DNA of 64,000 bases, from positions 124,001-188,000 of the forward strand of contig NZ_AQUR01000107.1 of NCBI RefSeq assembly GCF_000372525.1. Reading direction: 5' to 3'. The DNA comes from Cupriavidus neocaledonicus (GTDB lineage: Bacteria > Pseudomonadota > Gammaproteobacteria > Burkholderiales > Burkholderiaceae). Under the pieces are notes generated by a model that saw only the letters and a program-made list of their open reading frames with translations, did no database searches and had not been told where the DNA came from. The position numbers and the translations under genes are program-made. Of the stretch, positions 29,188 to 37,523 are shown piece after piece (positions within the stretch are counted from its first letter, which is position 1; each line of letters begins with the position of its first letter).

Positions 29188-29310
29188 CCCCTCTCCCACT
29201 TGTGGGAGAGGGGCAGGGGGTGAGGGCAGGCGCTGGCATGCCGCAGGACTTCACGATTGCAGGCGCCCGCTCTCACCCCCGCCCCTCTCCCGCTCGCGGG
29301 AGAGGAGAGC
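29188..29310. repeat. Paired inverted repeat of the dispersed CTCTCCCGC family (copy 4)
   Basis: Left CCCCTCTCCCAC-TT-GTGGGAGAGGGG, where both arms carry compensating changes. The spacer contains GGGGGTGAGGGCAGGCG and CTCTCACCCCCG. Right CCCCTCTCCCGC-TC-GCGGGAGAGG. It lies between the FAD/Fe-S oxidoreductase stop and the HIT gene. Confidence 0.85.
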
Positions 29311-29364
29311 AAACATGCGGGGTCTTGGAGCGCATCAAGCATTCCAATCCGAACAAGGACCTCC

Positions 29365-29802
29365 ATGCCTCGAACCCCCAACTGCCCCCTCTGCGAAACC
29401 GATGGCGGCGAACTGGTCTGGATGGGCGACCGCGCCCGCCTGATCCTGGTCGAGCATGACCGCTTTCCCGGCTTCTGCCGCATCGTCTGGAACGACCACG
29501 TGGCCGAGCTGAGCGACCTCGACGAAGGCGACCAGGCCTGGCTGATGCGGCTGGTGGCGCGCGTCGAGCGCGTGGTACGCGAGGTGATGACGCCCGACAA
29601 GGTCAACCTGGCCGCGTTCGGCAACATGGTGCCGCACCTGCACTGGCACATCATCCCGCGCTACCGCTGGGACACGCATTTCCCCGAGGCGATCTGGGCC
29701 GCGCCGCAGCGCGCGGCGGACCCCGTGCGCGTGCAGGAACTGGCCAGCCGGCTGCCGGCGCTGCGCACGGCACTTTCGCTGATCGAAGCCAACGACGCCT
29801 GA
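29365..29802 (+). CDS. HIT-family hydrolase
   Basis: 145 residues. The histidine triad is HLHWHIIPRY (about residues 92-101). An N-terminal CPLCE zinc-type motif and a RLILVEHDRFPGFCRIVW strand are also present. HIT proteins hydrolyse nucleotide phosphoramidates or dinucleoside polyphosphates; this subgroup is uncharacterised. The ATG at 29365 follows CAAGGACC. The longer frame from 29257 reads MQAPALTPAPLPLAGEE, which is repeat-derived and rejected. The C-terminal half is longer than in Hint proteins, ending in a helix LPALRTALSLIE. Confidence 0.9.
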   Translation: MPRTPNCPLCETDGGELVWMGDRARLILVEHDRFPGFCRIVWNDHVAELSDLDEGDQAWLMRLVARVERVVREVMTPDKVNLAAFGNMVPHLHWHIIPRYRWDTHFPEAIWAAPQRAADPVRVQELASRLPALRTALSLIEANDA

Positions 29803-29933
29803 AGCCGGGCACGGAACCACGCCGGCCCGCCTCCGTCTGAATGCTGTTGCCGCCGCGGCCGCGCCCGCGCGCCGCGGCTCCAGAACAACAAGCCCGGCCA
29901 GGGAGCGCGCTGGCGGGCCAGAAAGCTGCCGCT

Positions 29934-31799
29934 ATGTCCTCGACCCCGACTTCCGTCACCGTACCGGGCCCGGCCGTTCCCGCCCGGGCCCTCAAGATCC
30001 AGAGCCGGCTGCGCATGGCCGCGACCTGGGCGCTGATCAAGCCCTACTGGAAATCCGAAGACCGTCTCGCCGGACTGGGGTTGCTGGCGCTGGTGGTGGT
30101 GCTCAACCTGGGCATCGTCTATATCAACGTGCTGCTCAACGAATGGAACCGCGTGTTCTACAACGCGCTCGAGCAGCGCGACTATGCCTCGTTCAAGGTG
30201 CTGCTGCTGCGCTTCTCGTGGATCGCGGCGTTCTTCATCGTCGCGGCAATCTCGCGCCAGTACTACACCATGATGCTGCAGATGCGCTGGCGTACCTGGA
30301 TGACCGGCCGCTTCATGGGGCACTGGCTCGGGCACCAGGCCTACTACCGCATCGAACAGACCCACGCTACCGACAACCCCGACCAGCGGATTGCCGACGA
30401 CCTGCGCCTGTTCACCGACGGCGCGCTGACGCTGTCGCTGGGGCTGCTCAACTCGGTGGTGACGCTGCTGTCCTTCGTCGGCATCCTGTGGACTGTGTCG
30501 GGGCCGATCAGCTTTGCGCTGGGCGGCACCGAGTGGACCATCCCCGGGTACATGGTGTGGTTCGCCGCCGGCTATGCGGTGATCGGCTCGCTGGTAGCGC
30601 ACGTGGTCGGCCGCCCGCTGATCGGGCTGAACTTCCAGCAGGAACAGTACGAGGCCGACTTCCGCTTCACGCTGGTGCGCCTGCGCGAGAACAGCGAGCC
30701 GGTGGCGCTGTACCGCGGCGAGCCGACCGAGCAGGCCGGCCTGCGCGCGCGCTTCGACCGCATCCGCGCCAACTGGAACCAGCTGATGCGCTATACGCGG
30801 CGGCTGACCTTCGTCAGTTCCGGCTACGCCCAGTTCGCCATCATCTTCCCGATCCTGGTGGCGGCACCGCGCTACTTCGCCGGCAAGATGACGCTCGGCG
30901 GGCTGATGCAGACCAGTTCGGCATTCGGGCAGGTGCAGGGCGCGCTGTCGTGGTTCGTCGACAGCTATGCCACGCTGGTGGGCTGGAAGGCGGCGGCCAA
31001 CCGCCTGATCGACTTCCAGGAAGCCATCCGCGTGGCCGAGCGGCAGGAGGCGTCGCAGGACGGCAGCCGCGATATCGAGGTGGCGTACCACGGCAAGCCG
31101 CACGACGGCATCGACATCGACAGCCTGGCGCTGGCCCTGCCGGTGCGTGCCGGGCGCGGCGCGGCGGTGGGCCAGCGGCCGCTGGTGGCACCGTTCTCGC
31201 TGGCGGTGGCGCCGGGCGAGCGCTGGCTGGTGAGCGGCCCGTCGGGCTGCGGCAAGAGCGTGCTGTTCCGCGCGCTGGCCGGGATCTGGCCGTACGGCAG
31301 CGGCACCGTGACCATGCCGGAGGGGGCGCGCCGGCTGTTCCTGCCGCAGCGCAGCTACCTGCCGATCGGCACGCTGGCCGATGCGCTGGCCTACCCGGAC
31401 GCCGGCACCGAGCACGGCAAGGACGTCCTGCAGGCGGCGCTGCGCCAGACCCGCCTGGCCGCGCTGGCGGACCAGCTCGACGTGTTCGACAACTGGTCGC
31501 TGCGGTTGTCGCCTGGCGAGCAGCAGCGCCTGGCCTTTGCGCGCGCGCTGCTGCAGAAGCCGGACTACCTGTTCCTCGACGAAGCCACCAGCGCGCTGGA
31601 CGAGGACACCGAGCGCGCCATGTACCAGCTGATGGTGGAGCAGCTGCCGCAAGCGGCCATCGTCAGCATTGCGCACCGCAGCACCGTGGCGGCCTTCCAC
31701 CAGCGCCGGCTGCGCTACGTGCCGCAGGACGCGGCAGCGGCCCGGGCTGCGCAAGCCGGCGAGCCTGGGGTAAGCTATCGGGTCGTATGCGAAGCGTGA
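29934..31799 (+). CDS. SbmA/BacA-like ABC transporter with fused ATPase (YddA family)
   Basis: 621 residues. An N-terminal ABC_membrane_2 domain (about 25-340) has six hydrophobic segments and the family word YINVLLNEWNRVFYNALEQRD. The ATP-binding domain has Walker A GPSGCGKSVLFRALAG, signature LSPGEQQRLAFARAL and Walker B YLFLDEATSALDED. Relatives (YddA, Rv1819c, BacA-like) import vitamin B12 or peptides, or act in very-long-chain lipid traffic; direction and substrate cannot be told here. MSSTPTSVTV at 29934 is chosen as start; an in-frame ATG at 29841 would add a low-complexity Pro/Arg segment. Confidence 0.88.
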   Translation: MSSTPTSVTVPGPAVPARALKIQSRLRMAATWALIKPYWKSEDRLAGLGLLALVVVLNLGIVYINVLLNEWNRVFYNALEQRDYASFKVLLLRFSWIAAFFIVAAISRQYYTMMLQMRWRTWMTGRFMGHWLGHQAYYRIEQTHATDNPDQRIADDLRLFTDGALTLSLGLLNSVVTLLSFVGILWTVSGPISFALGGTEWTIPGYMVWFAAGYAVIGSLVAHVVGRPLIGLNFQQEQYEADFRFTLVRLRENSEPVALYRGEPTEQAGLRARFDRIRANWNQLMRYTRRLTFVSSGYAQFAIIFPILVAAPRYFAGKMTLGGLMQTSSAFGQVQGALSWFVDSYATLVGWKAAANRLIDFQEAIRVAERQEASQDGSRDIEVAYHGKPHDGIDIDSLALALPVRAGRGAAVGQRPLVAPFSLAVAPGERWLVSGPSGCGKSVLFRALAGIWPYGSGTVTMPEGARRLFLPQRSYLPIGTLADALAYPDAGTEHGKDVLQAALRQTRLAALADQLDVFDNWSLRLSPGEQQRLAFARALLQKPDYLFLDEATSALDEDTERAMYQLMVEQLPQAAIVSIAHRSTVAAFHQRRLRYVPQDAAAARAAQAGEPGVSYRVVCEA

Positions 31800-31887
31800 T
31801 GCGGGGCTGCCGTCGTGGCCCGCGCGGCCACGGCGGCATCCTGCGGCAATCATCCTCACCGGCGCCCCTCAGCGGGCCGCGATCACC

Positions 31888-32304
31888 ATGGCAGGCCTGG
31901 AAAAAGACACCCCCCATCCCACCGCGCTGACGGTGCACACGCAATCGCGCGTGCTCGAGATCGGCTTCGACAACGGCCGCAGCTTCCGGCTGCCGTTCGA
32001 GCTGCTGCGCGTGTATTCGCCCTCCGCCGAAGTCCAGGGCCATGGCCCCGGGCAGGAGGTGCTGCAGACCGGCAAGCGCGAGGTCGGCGTCGACGCGGTC
32101 GAGCCGGTCGGCAACTACGCCATCCAGATCCGTTTTTCCGACGGCCACGACACCGGTATCTATTCGTGGGACCTGCTGTACCGCCTGGGCGATAACCAGG
32201 ACGCGTTGTGGCAGGACTACCTGCAGCGCCTGGAAGCCGCCGGCGCCGATCGCGACACCCCGATGCCCGCCGCCGGCGGCGGGCACGCCTGCGGCCACCA
32301 TTGA
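31888..32304 (+). CDS. DUF971 (gamma-butyrobetaine hydroxylase-like N-terminal domain) protein
   Basis: 138 residues. The DUF971 fold is marked by LEIGFDNGRSFRLPFELLRVYSPSAEVQGHG and YAIQIRFSDGHDTGIYSWDLLYRLG. A small His/Gly tail (GGGHACGHH) ends the protein and could bind metal. DUF971 proteins are common next to ubiE in beta-proteobacteria, as here (31 bases upstream), but their function is unclear; a role in Fe-S or metal handling is only an inference. The ATG at 31888 has no strong ribosome site. Confidence 0.88.
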   Translation: MAGLEKDTPHPTALTVHTQSRVLEIGFDNGRSFRLPFELLRVYSPSAEVQGHGPGQEVLQTGKREVGVDAVEPVGNYAIQIRFSDGHDTGIYSWDLLYRLGDNQDALWQDYLQRLEAAGADRDTPMPAAGGGHACGHH

Positions 32305-32335
32305 GCCGCCCCCGACTATCCTGGAGTCTTGAAAG

Positions 32336-33067
32336 ATGAGTGAAACCCACTTCGGGTTCGAAAAGGTCGACGAAACGGAAAAGGCCGGCAAGGTTGCCGG
32401 CGTGTTCCATTCGGTGGCCAGCAAGTACGACGTGATGAACGACCTGATGTCGGGCGGCATGCACCGGCTGTGGAAGATGTTCACCATCGCGCAGGCCGGG
32501 GTGCGGCCGGGCCACAAGGTGCTGGACATTGCCGGCGGCACCGGCGACCTGGCCAAGGCGTTCGCGAAGCAGGCCGGGCCGACCGGGCAGGTCTGGCTGA
32601 CCGACATCAACGAGTCGATGCTGCGCGTGGGCCGCGACCGGCTGCTGGACAAGGGCATCGTCACGCCGGTGGCGCTGTGCGACGCGGAAAAAATCCCGTT
32701 TCCCGACAACTACTTCGACCTGGTCACGGTCGCCTTCGGCCTGCGCAACATGACGCACAAGGACGCCGCGCTGGCCGAGATGCGCCGCGTGGTCAAGCCG
32801 GGGGGCAAGGTCATGGTGCTGGAATTCTCCAAGGTGTGGAAACCGCTGGAGAAGGCCTACGACGTCTATTCTTTCAAGGTGCTGCCGTGGCTGGGCCAGC
32901 GCGTGGCCGGGGATGCCCCCAGCTATCGCTATCTCGCGGAATCGATCAGAATGCATCCAGACCAGGTTTCGCTTGTACGCTTAATGGAACATGCGGGCCT
33001 GGAGAATGTCGAATACTTCAATCTGACGGCCGGAGTGGTGGCGCTCCATGTCGGACGCAAGTATTGA
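32336..33067 (+). CDS. ubiE: Ubiquinone/menaquinone biosynthesis C-methyltransferase UbiE
   Basis: 243 residues. SAM motif I is VLDIAGGTGDLAKAF, and the UbiE signatures YDVMNDLMSGGMHRLWK and NLTAGVVALHVGRK(Y) bracket the protein. It methylates C2 of the demethoxy-ubiquinol intermediate. The start follows GGAGTCTTGAAAG. UbiJ and UbiB lie less than 2 kb downstream on the same strand, giving the classic ubiE-ubiJ-ubiB order with one inserted gene. Confidence 0.97.
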   Translation: MSETHFGFEKVDETEKAGKVAGVFHSVASKYDVMNDLMSGGMHRLWKMFTIAQAGVRPGHKVLDIAGGTGDLAKAFAKQAGPTGQVWLTDINESMLRVGRDRLLDKGIVTPVALCDAEKIPFPDNYFDLVTVAFGLRNMTHKDAALAEMRRVVKPGGKVMVLEFSKVWKPLEKAYDVYSFKVLPWLGQRVAGDAPSYRYLAESIRMHPDQVSLVRLMEHAGLENVEYFNLTAGVVALHVGRKY

Positions 33068-33140
33068 GAACACTTGAAAGAACACTTGAAATCGCCATGC
33101 TCGCCCGTATATGGGCGGAACTGACAGGGGATAACAGCAT

Positions 33141-34112
33141 ATGTCGTCAATTCGTGGAAAATTCCTGGTGGGGTCGCTGGTCACGGCGCTGGCCGTCGGC
33201 ATGGCGTTCGACGCCGAGGCCAAGCGCATGGGCGGCTCGCGCAGCATTGGCAAGCAGTCCGAGTCGGTGACCCAGCGCCAGCAGACCCAGCCCACCTCGC
33301 CCACGCAACAGGCGCAGCAGCCTGCACAGCAGGCGGCACCGGCCACGGCCGGCGCAGCGGGCGCGGCCGCGGCCGCAGCGCCCAAGCGCAACTGGGGCGG
33401 CATCCTGGGCGGCATCGCCGCCGGCCTGGGCATTGGCTGGCTGCTGTCGCACTTCGGCCTGGGCGGGGCGGCACTGACCTTCCTGTCCAACCTGATCCTG
33501 ATCGCGCTGGTGGCGTTTGCCGCGATCTGGCTGATCCGCAAGTTCCGCGGCGGCAGCAAGCGCACCGCGCAGCCGGCCTACGCCGGTGCCGGCCATGCGC
33601 CCAACCTGGGCCGCGACGCCGAGCCGATGTTCCGCGGCGAGCCGACGCCGGCTTCAGGCAATGTTTCTAGCAACCCGGTTCTGCCCGCCGCCGGTGCCGC
33701 CGCTGCCGCCGGCGCCGTGGCGCAGCAGCCGTGGGGCGTGCCCGCCGATTTCGATACCGAATCCTTCCTGCGCAACGCCAAGGTCCACTTCGTGCGGCTG
33801 CAGGCCGCATGGGATGCCGGCAACCTGGACGATATCCGCGAATTCACCACGCCGGAGATGTTCGCCGAGATCAAGATGGACCTGGCCGAGCGCGGCGCCG
33901 AGGTCAACAAGACCGATGTGGTCACGCTCGAAGCCCAGCTGCTCGGCATCGAGTCGTCGCCGGCCCAGCACCTGGCCAGCGTGCGTTTCTCGGGCATGAT
34001 CCGCGAGAAGGCGGGCGAGGCCGCGCAGCCGTTCGGCGAGGTCTGGAACCTGGCCAAGCCGGTTTCCGGCAGCGGCGGCTGGCTGCTGGCCGGGATCCAG
34101 CAGGAGTCCTGA
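33141..34112 (+). CDS. Tim44-like domain membrane protein
   Basis: 323 residues. A signal-like N-terminus (FLVGSLVTALAVGMAFDAEA) precedes a Gln/Pro/Ala-rich linker (about 35-80). Two close hydrophobic segments follow (GGILGGIAAGLGIGWLL; LTFLSNLILIALVAFAAIWLI). The Tim44-like domain occupies about residues 200-320 (SFLRNAKVHFVRLQAAWDAGNLDDIREF). Function in bacteria is unknown; the mitochondrial domain binds membranes and Hsp70. The gene sits between ubiE and ubiJ and is followed by a strong terminator at 34161-34188. It may thus form a transcription unit with ubiE. Confidence 0.88.
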   Translation: MSSIRGKFLVGSLVTALAVGMAFDAEAKRMGGSRSIGKQSESVTQRQQTQPTSPTQQAQQPAQQAAPATAGAAGAAAAAAPKRNWGGILGGIAAGLGIGWLLSHFGLGGAALTFLSNLILIALVAFAAIWLIRKFRGGSKRTAQPAYAGAGHAPNLGRDAEPMFRGEPTPASGNVSSNPVLPAAGAAAAAGAVAQQPWGVPADFDTESFLRNAKVHFVRLQAAWDAGNLDDIREFTTPEMFAEIKMDLAERGAEVNKTDVVTLEAQLLGIESSPAQHLASVRFSGMIREKAGEAAQPFGEVWNLAKPVSGSGGWLLAGIQQES

Positions 34113-34160
34113 TGCCGCGCCCCGCGGCGGTGATGCGCCGGGGGGAGTAGCTTAGAATGG

Positions 34161-34188
34161 AGGCCCACGCGAAAGCGTGGGCCTTTTT
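34161..34188 (+). terminator. Intrinsic terminator after the Tim44-like gene
   Basis: AGGCCCACGC-GAAA-GCGTGGGCCT, a perfect 10-bp stem with a stable GNRA-type loop, ends in a T5 tract. It is 49 bases after the stop. TAGAAT occurs at 34153-34158 directly before it. Confidence 0.92.
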
Positions 34189-34239
34189 GTTTGCGACGCC
34201 GGTCCCGCGCGTCGCCGCCTGCCCGCCAACCGCGCTGTC

Positions 34240-34929
34240 ATGAATACTCTGCCTTCCGCCCTGGCCACGCCTGCCGTCGCGGCACTGAACCACCTGCTCG
34301 AGCAGGAGCCGTGGGCCCGCAACCAGCTGGCGCCGTTTGCCGGACGCGTGATCCGTTTCGACGCCGCCGCCTTCGAGCTGTCGCTGAAGGTGACCGAACA
34401 CGGCTGCACGGAACTGGCGCCCGCGGCCGAGGCGCCCGCGGTGACGCTGCGCGTGCCGGTGCAGCAGTGGCCGCTGGTGGCCGCGGACGTGGCCGAAGGC
34501 GGCCAGGCCGCCGCCATGCGCCATGTGCGCATCGAGGGCGACGCCGAACTGGCCAATACGGTGTCGACGCTGGCGCGCAACCTGCGCTGGGATGCCGCCG
34601 AAGACCTGTCGCGCGCGCTGCGCGGCATCCTCGGCGGGCCGGTCAGCGACAGCGTGGCGCAGCGCGTGGTCGACGGCGCGCGCCAGCTCCACGAGCAGGC
34701 CACGCGCGTGGGCCGGGCGCTGGTGGACAACGTCACCGACTACCTGCTCGACGAGCAGCCGACGCTGGTGCGCCATGCCGCGCTGGACGACTTCGGCGCC
34801 GGCGTGAGCCAGCTGCGCGACCGCCTGGCGCGGCTGGAGAAGCGGCTGGAGCGGCTGGAGCGGGGCGGCTCGCCGCCCGCGCCGGGCCCCTCCGGCCCGT
34901 CCGGCAAGCTGCCGTCGCCACACCGCTGA
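34240..34929 (+). CDS. ubiJ: SCP2-domain ubiquinone biosynthesis accessory factor UbiJ
   Basis: 229 residues. The N-terminal ~100 residues form an SCP2 sterol-carrier-like lipid-binding fold (NHLLEQEPWARNQLAPFAG ... FELSLKVTEHG). Then come a helical region with YLLDEQPTLVRHAAL and a coiled coil RDRLARLEKRLERLERGG. UbiJ binds polyprenyl lipids and scaffolds the Ubi complex. The ATG at 34240 (MNTLPSALATP) is preferred to 34177, which lies in the terminator. ubiB starts 67 bases downstream. Confidence 0.92.
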   Translation: MNTLPSALATPAVAALNHLLEQEPWARNQLAPFAGRVIRFDAAAFELSLKVTEHGCTELAPAAEAPAVTLRVPVQQWPLVAADVAEGGQAAAMRHVRIEGDAELANTVSTLARNLRWDAAEDLSRALRGILGGPVSDSVAQRVVDGARQLHEQATRVGRALVDNVTDYLLDEQPTLVRHAALDDFGAGVSQLRDRLARLEKRLERLERGGSPPAPGPSGPSGKLPSPHR

Positions 34930-34996
34930 GCCGGCCCAGCCGCGCTTCCTTCCGATCATCCCCTGACTGCCTGCCCGGCCCCGTGAAGACTCCCGA

Positions 34997-36574
34997 ATGA
35001 CCCGCCTCCTGCGCCTTGGCAAGATTCTTTTCGTCATCCTCTACTACGGCCTGGACGAGCTGGTGCTCTCGGGCTTCAGCAGCCGCAGGATCCGCTTCCT
35101 GGTACGGGTCATCACCATCGGCCGCAAGCTCGACATGCCGCGCGGCGTGCGGCTGCGGCTGGCGCTGACGCGTCTGGGCCCGATCTTCGTCAAGTTCGGC
35201 CAGGTGCTGTCGACCCGGCGCGACCTGATGCCGCCCGACATTGCCGACGAGCTGGCCAAGCTGCAGGACCAGGTGCCGCCGTTCGATTCGGCGGTGGCGG
35301 TCAGGATCATCGAGCGCTCGCTGGGGCGGCCGCTGGACCAGCTGTTCGAGACCTTCGAGCACCAGCCGGTGGCCAGCGCGTCGATCGCGCAGGTGCACTT
35401 CGCCACGCTCAAGGGCGGCCCCTGCCATGGGCGCGAGGTCGCGGTGAAGGTGCTGCGCCCGGGCATGCTGCCGGTGATCGACAGCGACCTGGCGCTGATG
35501 CGCGACATGGCCACCTGGCTGGAGCGCTTCTGGGCCGACGGCAAGCGCCTGAAGCCGCGCGAGGTGGTGGCCGAGTTCGACAAATACCTGCACGACGAGC
35601 TCGACCTGATGATCGAGGCGGCCAACGCCAGCCAGCTGCGCCGCAACTTTGCCGATACCAACCTGCTGCTGGTGCCCGAGGTGTTCTGGGACTGGTGCAG
35701 CAGCACGGTGTTCGTGATGGAGCGCATGCACGGCATCCCGATCTCGCGCACCGAATCGCTCAAGGCCGCCGGCGTCGACATGCACCAGCTGGCGGAGGAG
35801 GGCGTCGAGATCTTCTTCACCCAGGTGTTCCGCGACGGCTTTTTCCATGCCGACATGCACCCGGGCAACATCCTGGTGTCGGTGCAGCCCGAGACCTTCG
35901 GCCGCTATATCGCGCTGGACTTCGGCATCGTCGGCGCGCTGTCGGAGTTCGACAAGAACTACCTGGCGCAGAACTTCATCGCCTTCTTCCGCCGCGACTA
36001 CCACCGCGTGGCGCTGCTGCACGTGGAATCGGGCTGGGTCCCGCCGGAGACCCGCGTGGAAGAACTCGAAAGCGCGGTGCGCGCCTGCTGCGAGCCGTAC
36101 TTCGACAAGCCGCTGAAGGAAATCTCGCTGGGCATGGTGCTGATGCGGCTGTTCCAGACCTCGCGCCGCTTCAACGTCGAGATCCAGCCGCAGCTGGTAC
36201 TGCTGCAGAAGACGCTGCTCAATATCGAAGGCCTGGGCCGCCAGCTCGACCCGGACCTCGACCTGTGGAAGACCGCCAAGCCGTTCCTGGAGCGCTGGAT
36301 GCACGAGCAGGTGGGCTGGCAGGGCGCGTGGGAGCGGATCAAGGTGGAGGCGCCGCAGTGGGCCAAGATGCTGCCCGACTTCCCGCGCCTGGCGCACCAG
36401 TTCCTGGAGCGGCGCGCGCTCACCAGCAACGGCGAGCAGGACAAGCTGCTGGCGATGCTGGTGCTGGAGCAGCGCCGCACCAACCGGCTGCTCGGCACCG
36501 CGGTGCTGCTGGTGGGTGGCTTCGTCGCCGGCATCGTGCTTACGCACGTGCTGGGCTGGGCCGGCTACTGGTAG
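34997..36574 (+). CDS. ubiB: UbiB-family ubiquinone biosynthesis kinase-like protein
   Basis: 525 residues. The KxGQ signature is RLGPIFVKFGQVLSTRRD, the ATP loop is the family's Ala-rich QPVASASIAQVHFA, and VAVKVLRPG supplies the lysine. The catalytic region is FFHADMHPGNILV with later ALDFGIVG. Two C-terminal hydrophobic helices (TAVLLVGGFVAGIVL) anchor it. UbiB/ADCK proteins are atypical ATPases needed for ubiquinone synthesis. It is full length against E. coli UbiB (546). Confidence 0.97.
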   Translation: MTRLLRLGKILFVILYYGLDELVLSGFSSRRIRFLVRVITIGRKLDMPRGVRLRLALTRLGPIFVKFGQVLSTRRDLMPPDIADELAKLQDQVPPFDSAVAVRIIERSLGRPLDQLFETFEHQPVASASIAQVHFATLKGGPCHGREVAVKVLRPGMLPVIDSDLALMRDMATWLERFWADGKRLKPREVVAEFDKYLHDELDLMIEAANASQLRRNFADTNLLLVPEVFWDWCSSTVFVMERMHGIPISRTESLKAAGVDMHQLAEEGVEIFFTQVFRDGFFHADMHPGNILVSVQPETFGRYIALDFGIVGALSEFDKNYLAQNFIAFFRRDYHRVALLHVESGWVPPETRVEELESAVRACCEPYFDKPLKEISLGMVLMRLFQTSRRFNVEIQPQLVLLQKTLLNIEGLGRQLDPDLDLWKTAKPFLERWMHEQVGWQGAWERIKVEAPQWAKMLPDFPRLAHQFLERRALTSNGEQDKLLAMLVLEQRRTNRLLGTAVLLVGGFVAGIVLTHVLGWAGYW

Positions 36575-36610
36575 GCACAGGCCAATACTACAAGGGACGC
36601 AGACAGACCC

Positions 36611-37231
36611 ATGGGCGATACCACCAGGCCGGTGCCCGGCTTCACCACGCGCAACGCCGGCGACCCGGCGTTCTGGGACGAGCGCTTCAGGGAGGGCTTC
36701 ACGCCCTGGGACCTGGGCGGCGTGCCCGAGGAATTCCGCCGCTTTGTCGAAGGGCGGGCGCCGTGTCCGACGCTGGTGCCGGGCTGCGGCAATGGCTGGG
36801 AGGCGGCGTGGCTGTTCGAGCGCGGCTGGCCGGTGACGGCGATTGACTTCTCCGCGCAGGCGGTGGCGTCGGCGCGGCGCGCGCTCGGGCCGGCCGCAGC
36901 GGTGGTGCAGCAGGGCGATTTCTTCGCCTTCACGCCGCAGCCGGCGTGCGAGCTGATCTACGAGCGCGCCTTCCTGTGCGCGCTGCCGCCGGCGCTGCGC
37001 CCGGCCTATGGCGCCCGCGTGGCCGGGCTGCTGCCGCCGGGCGGCCTGCTGGCGGGGTACTTTTACCTGGGCGAAAACCGCGGCGGGCCGCCGTTCGCGA
37101 TGCCGGAGGCGGAGCTCGACGCGCTGCTCGCGCCGGCCTTCGAGCGCATCGAGGACCGGCCCTCGGCCGCGCCGCTGCCGGTGTTCCAGGGGCAGGAGCG
37201 CTGGCAGGTATGGCGCCGGCGCGGCGCCTGA
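36611..37231 (+). CDS. TPMT-family SAM-dependent methyltransferase
   Basis: 206 residues. The opening FWDERFREGFTPWDLGGVPEEF and SAM motif TLVPGCGNGWEAAWLFERGWPVTAID match the thiopurine S-methyltransferase superfamily. YERAFLCALPPALRPAYGARVAGLL and GGPPFAMPEAELDALL follow. Bacterial members methylate thiols, tellurite/selenite or thiocyanate; the substrate here is unknown. The ATG has AGGGA about 10 bases upstream, and the gene is 36 bases after ubiB, so it may be cotranscribed. Confidence 0.87.
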   Translation: MGDTTRPVPGFTTRNAGDPAFWDERFREGFTPWDLGGVPEEFRRFVEGRAPCPTLVPGCGNGWEAAWLFERGWPVTAIDFSAQAVASARRALGPAAAVVQQGDFFAFTPQPACELIYERAFLCALPPALRPAYGARVAGLLPPGGLLAGYFYLGENRGGPPFAMPEAELDALLAPAFERIEDRPSAAPLPVFQGQERWQVWRRRGA

Positions 37232-37329
37232 AGCCGCCGCCGGCCGGCCGCCCTGTGGCGCAGGCGGTGCCCCGCGTGGCGCGTGCGCGCCAGCGGGGAA
37301 TTTTTTTCGCCCGCGCCGGTCTGCGTCGC

Positions 37330-37335
37330 TATAAT
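37330..37335 (+). promoter_or_regulatory. -10 box of the symporter gene; long leader follows
   Basis: Perfect TATAAT in the 292-base gap 37232-37523, preceded by a T7 run (37301-37307); no good -35. If used, it gives a leader of about 180 bases. The leader contains GTCGGG (37387-37392) able to pair with CCCGAC (37420-37425), enclosing GCAT-CCCGAT-ATGC. No known riboswitch is recognised. Confidence 0.5.
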
Positions 37336-37523
37336 CCGCGTTTTGATTCGGCTACGACCGCGGGCCCCCGCCGCGTTGCCCGCCTCGTCGGGACAGCGCC
37401 AGGCATCCCGATATGCGGCCCCGACCGATGAATTGGACTCCGGGCCACCGCGCGTGCAGCCGCGCCCAGCCGCCCGGCATTCGGTTTTTCGCCACAAGGG
37501 CACCTTCTGCATAGGGCAGCGGC

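Noticed and set aside
29257..29364. N-terminal extension of the HIT gene
   Set aside because: Again a repeat-derived ALTPAPLP-type peptide; the same peptide appears at other copies, so it is a by-product of the DNA repeat.
25053..29654. 1533-codon open frame on the minus strand
   Set aside because: It is antisense to the motif-rich flavin/Fe-S gene; the translation is His/Gln/Arg/Leu-rich without domains, a known effect of high GC third positions.
37336..37523. tRNA or known small RNA after the TATAAT
   Set aside because: No T-loop GTTCRA, no cloverleaf pairing and no CCA end; only a short pairing is visible.
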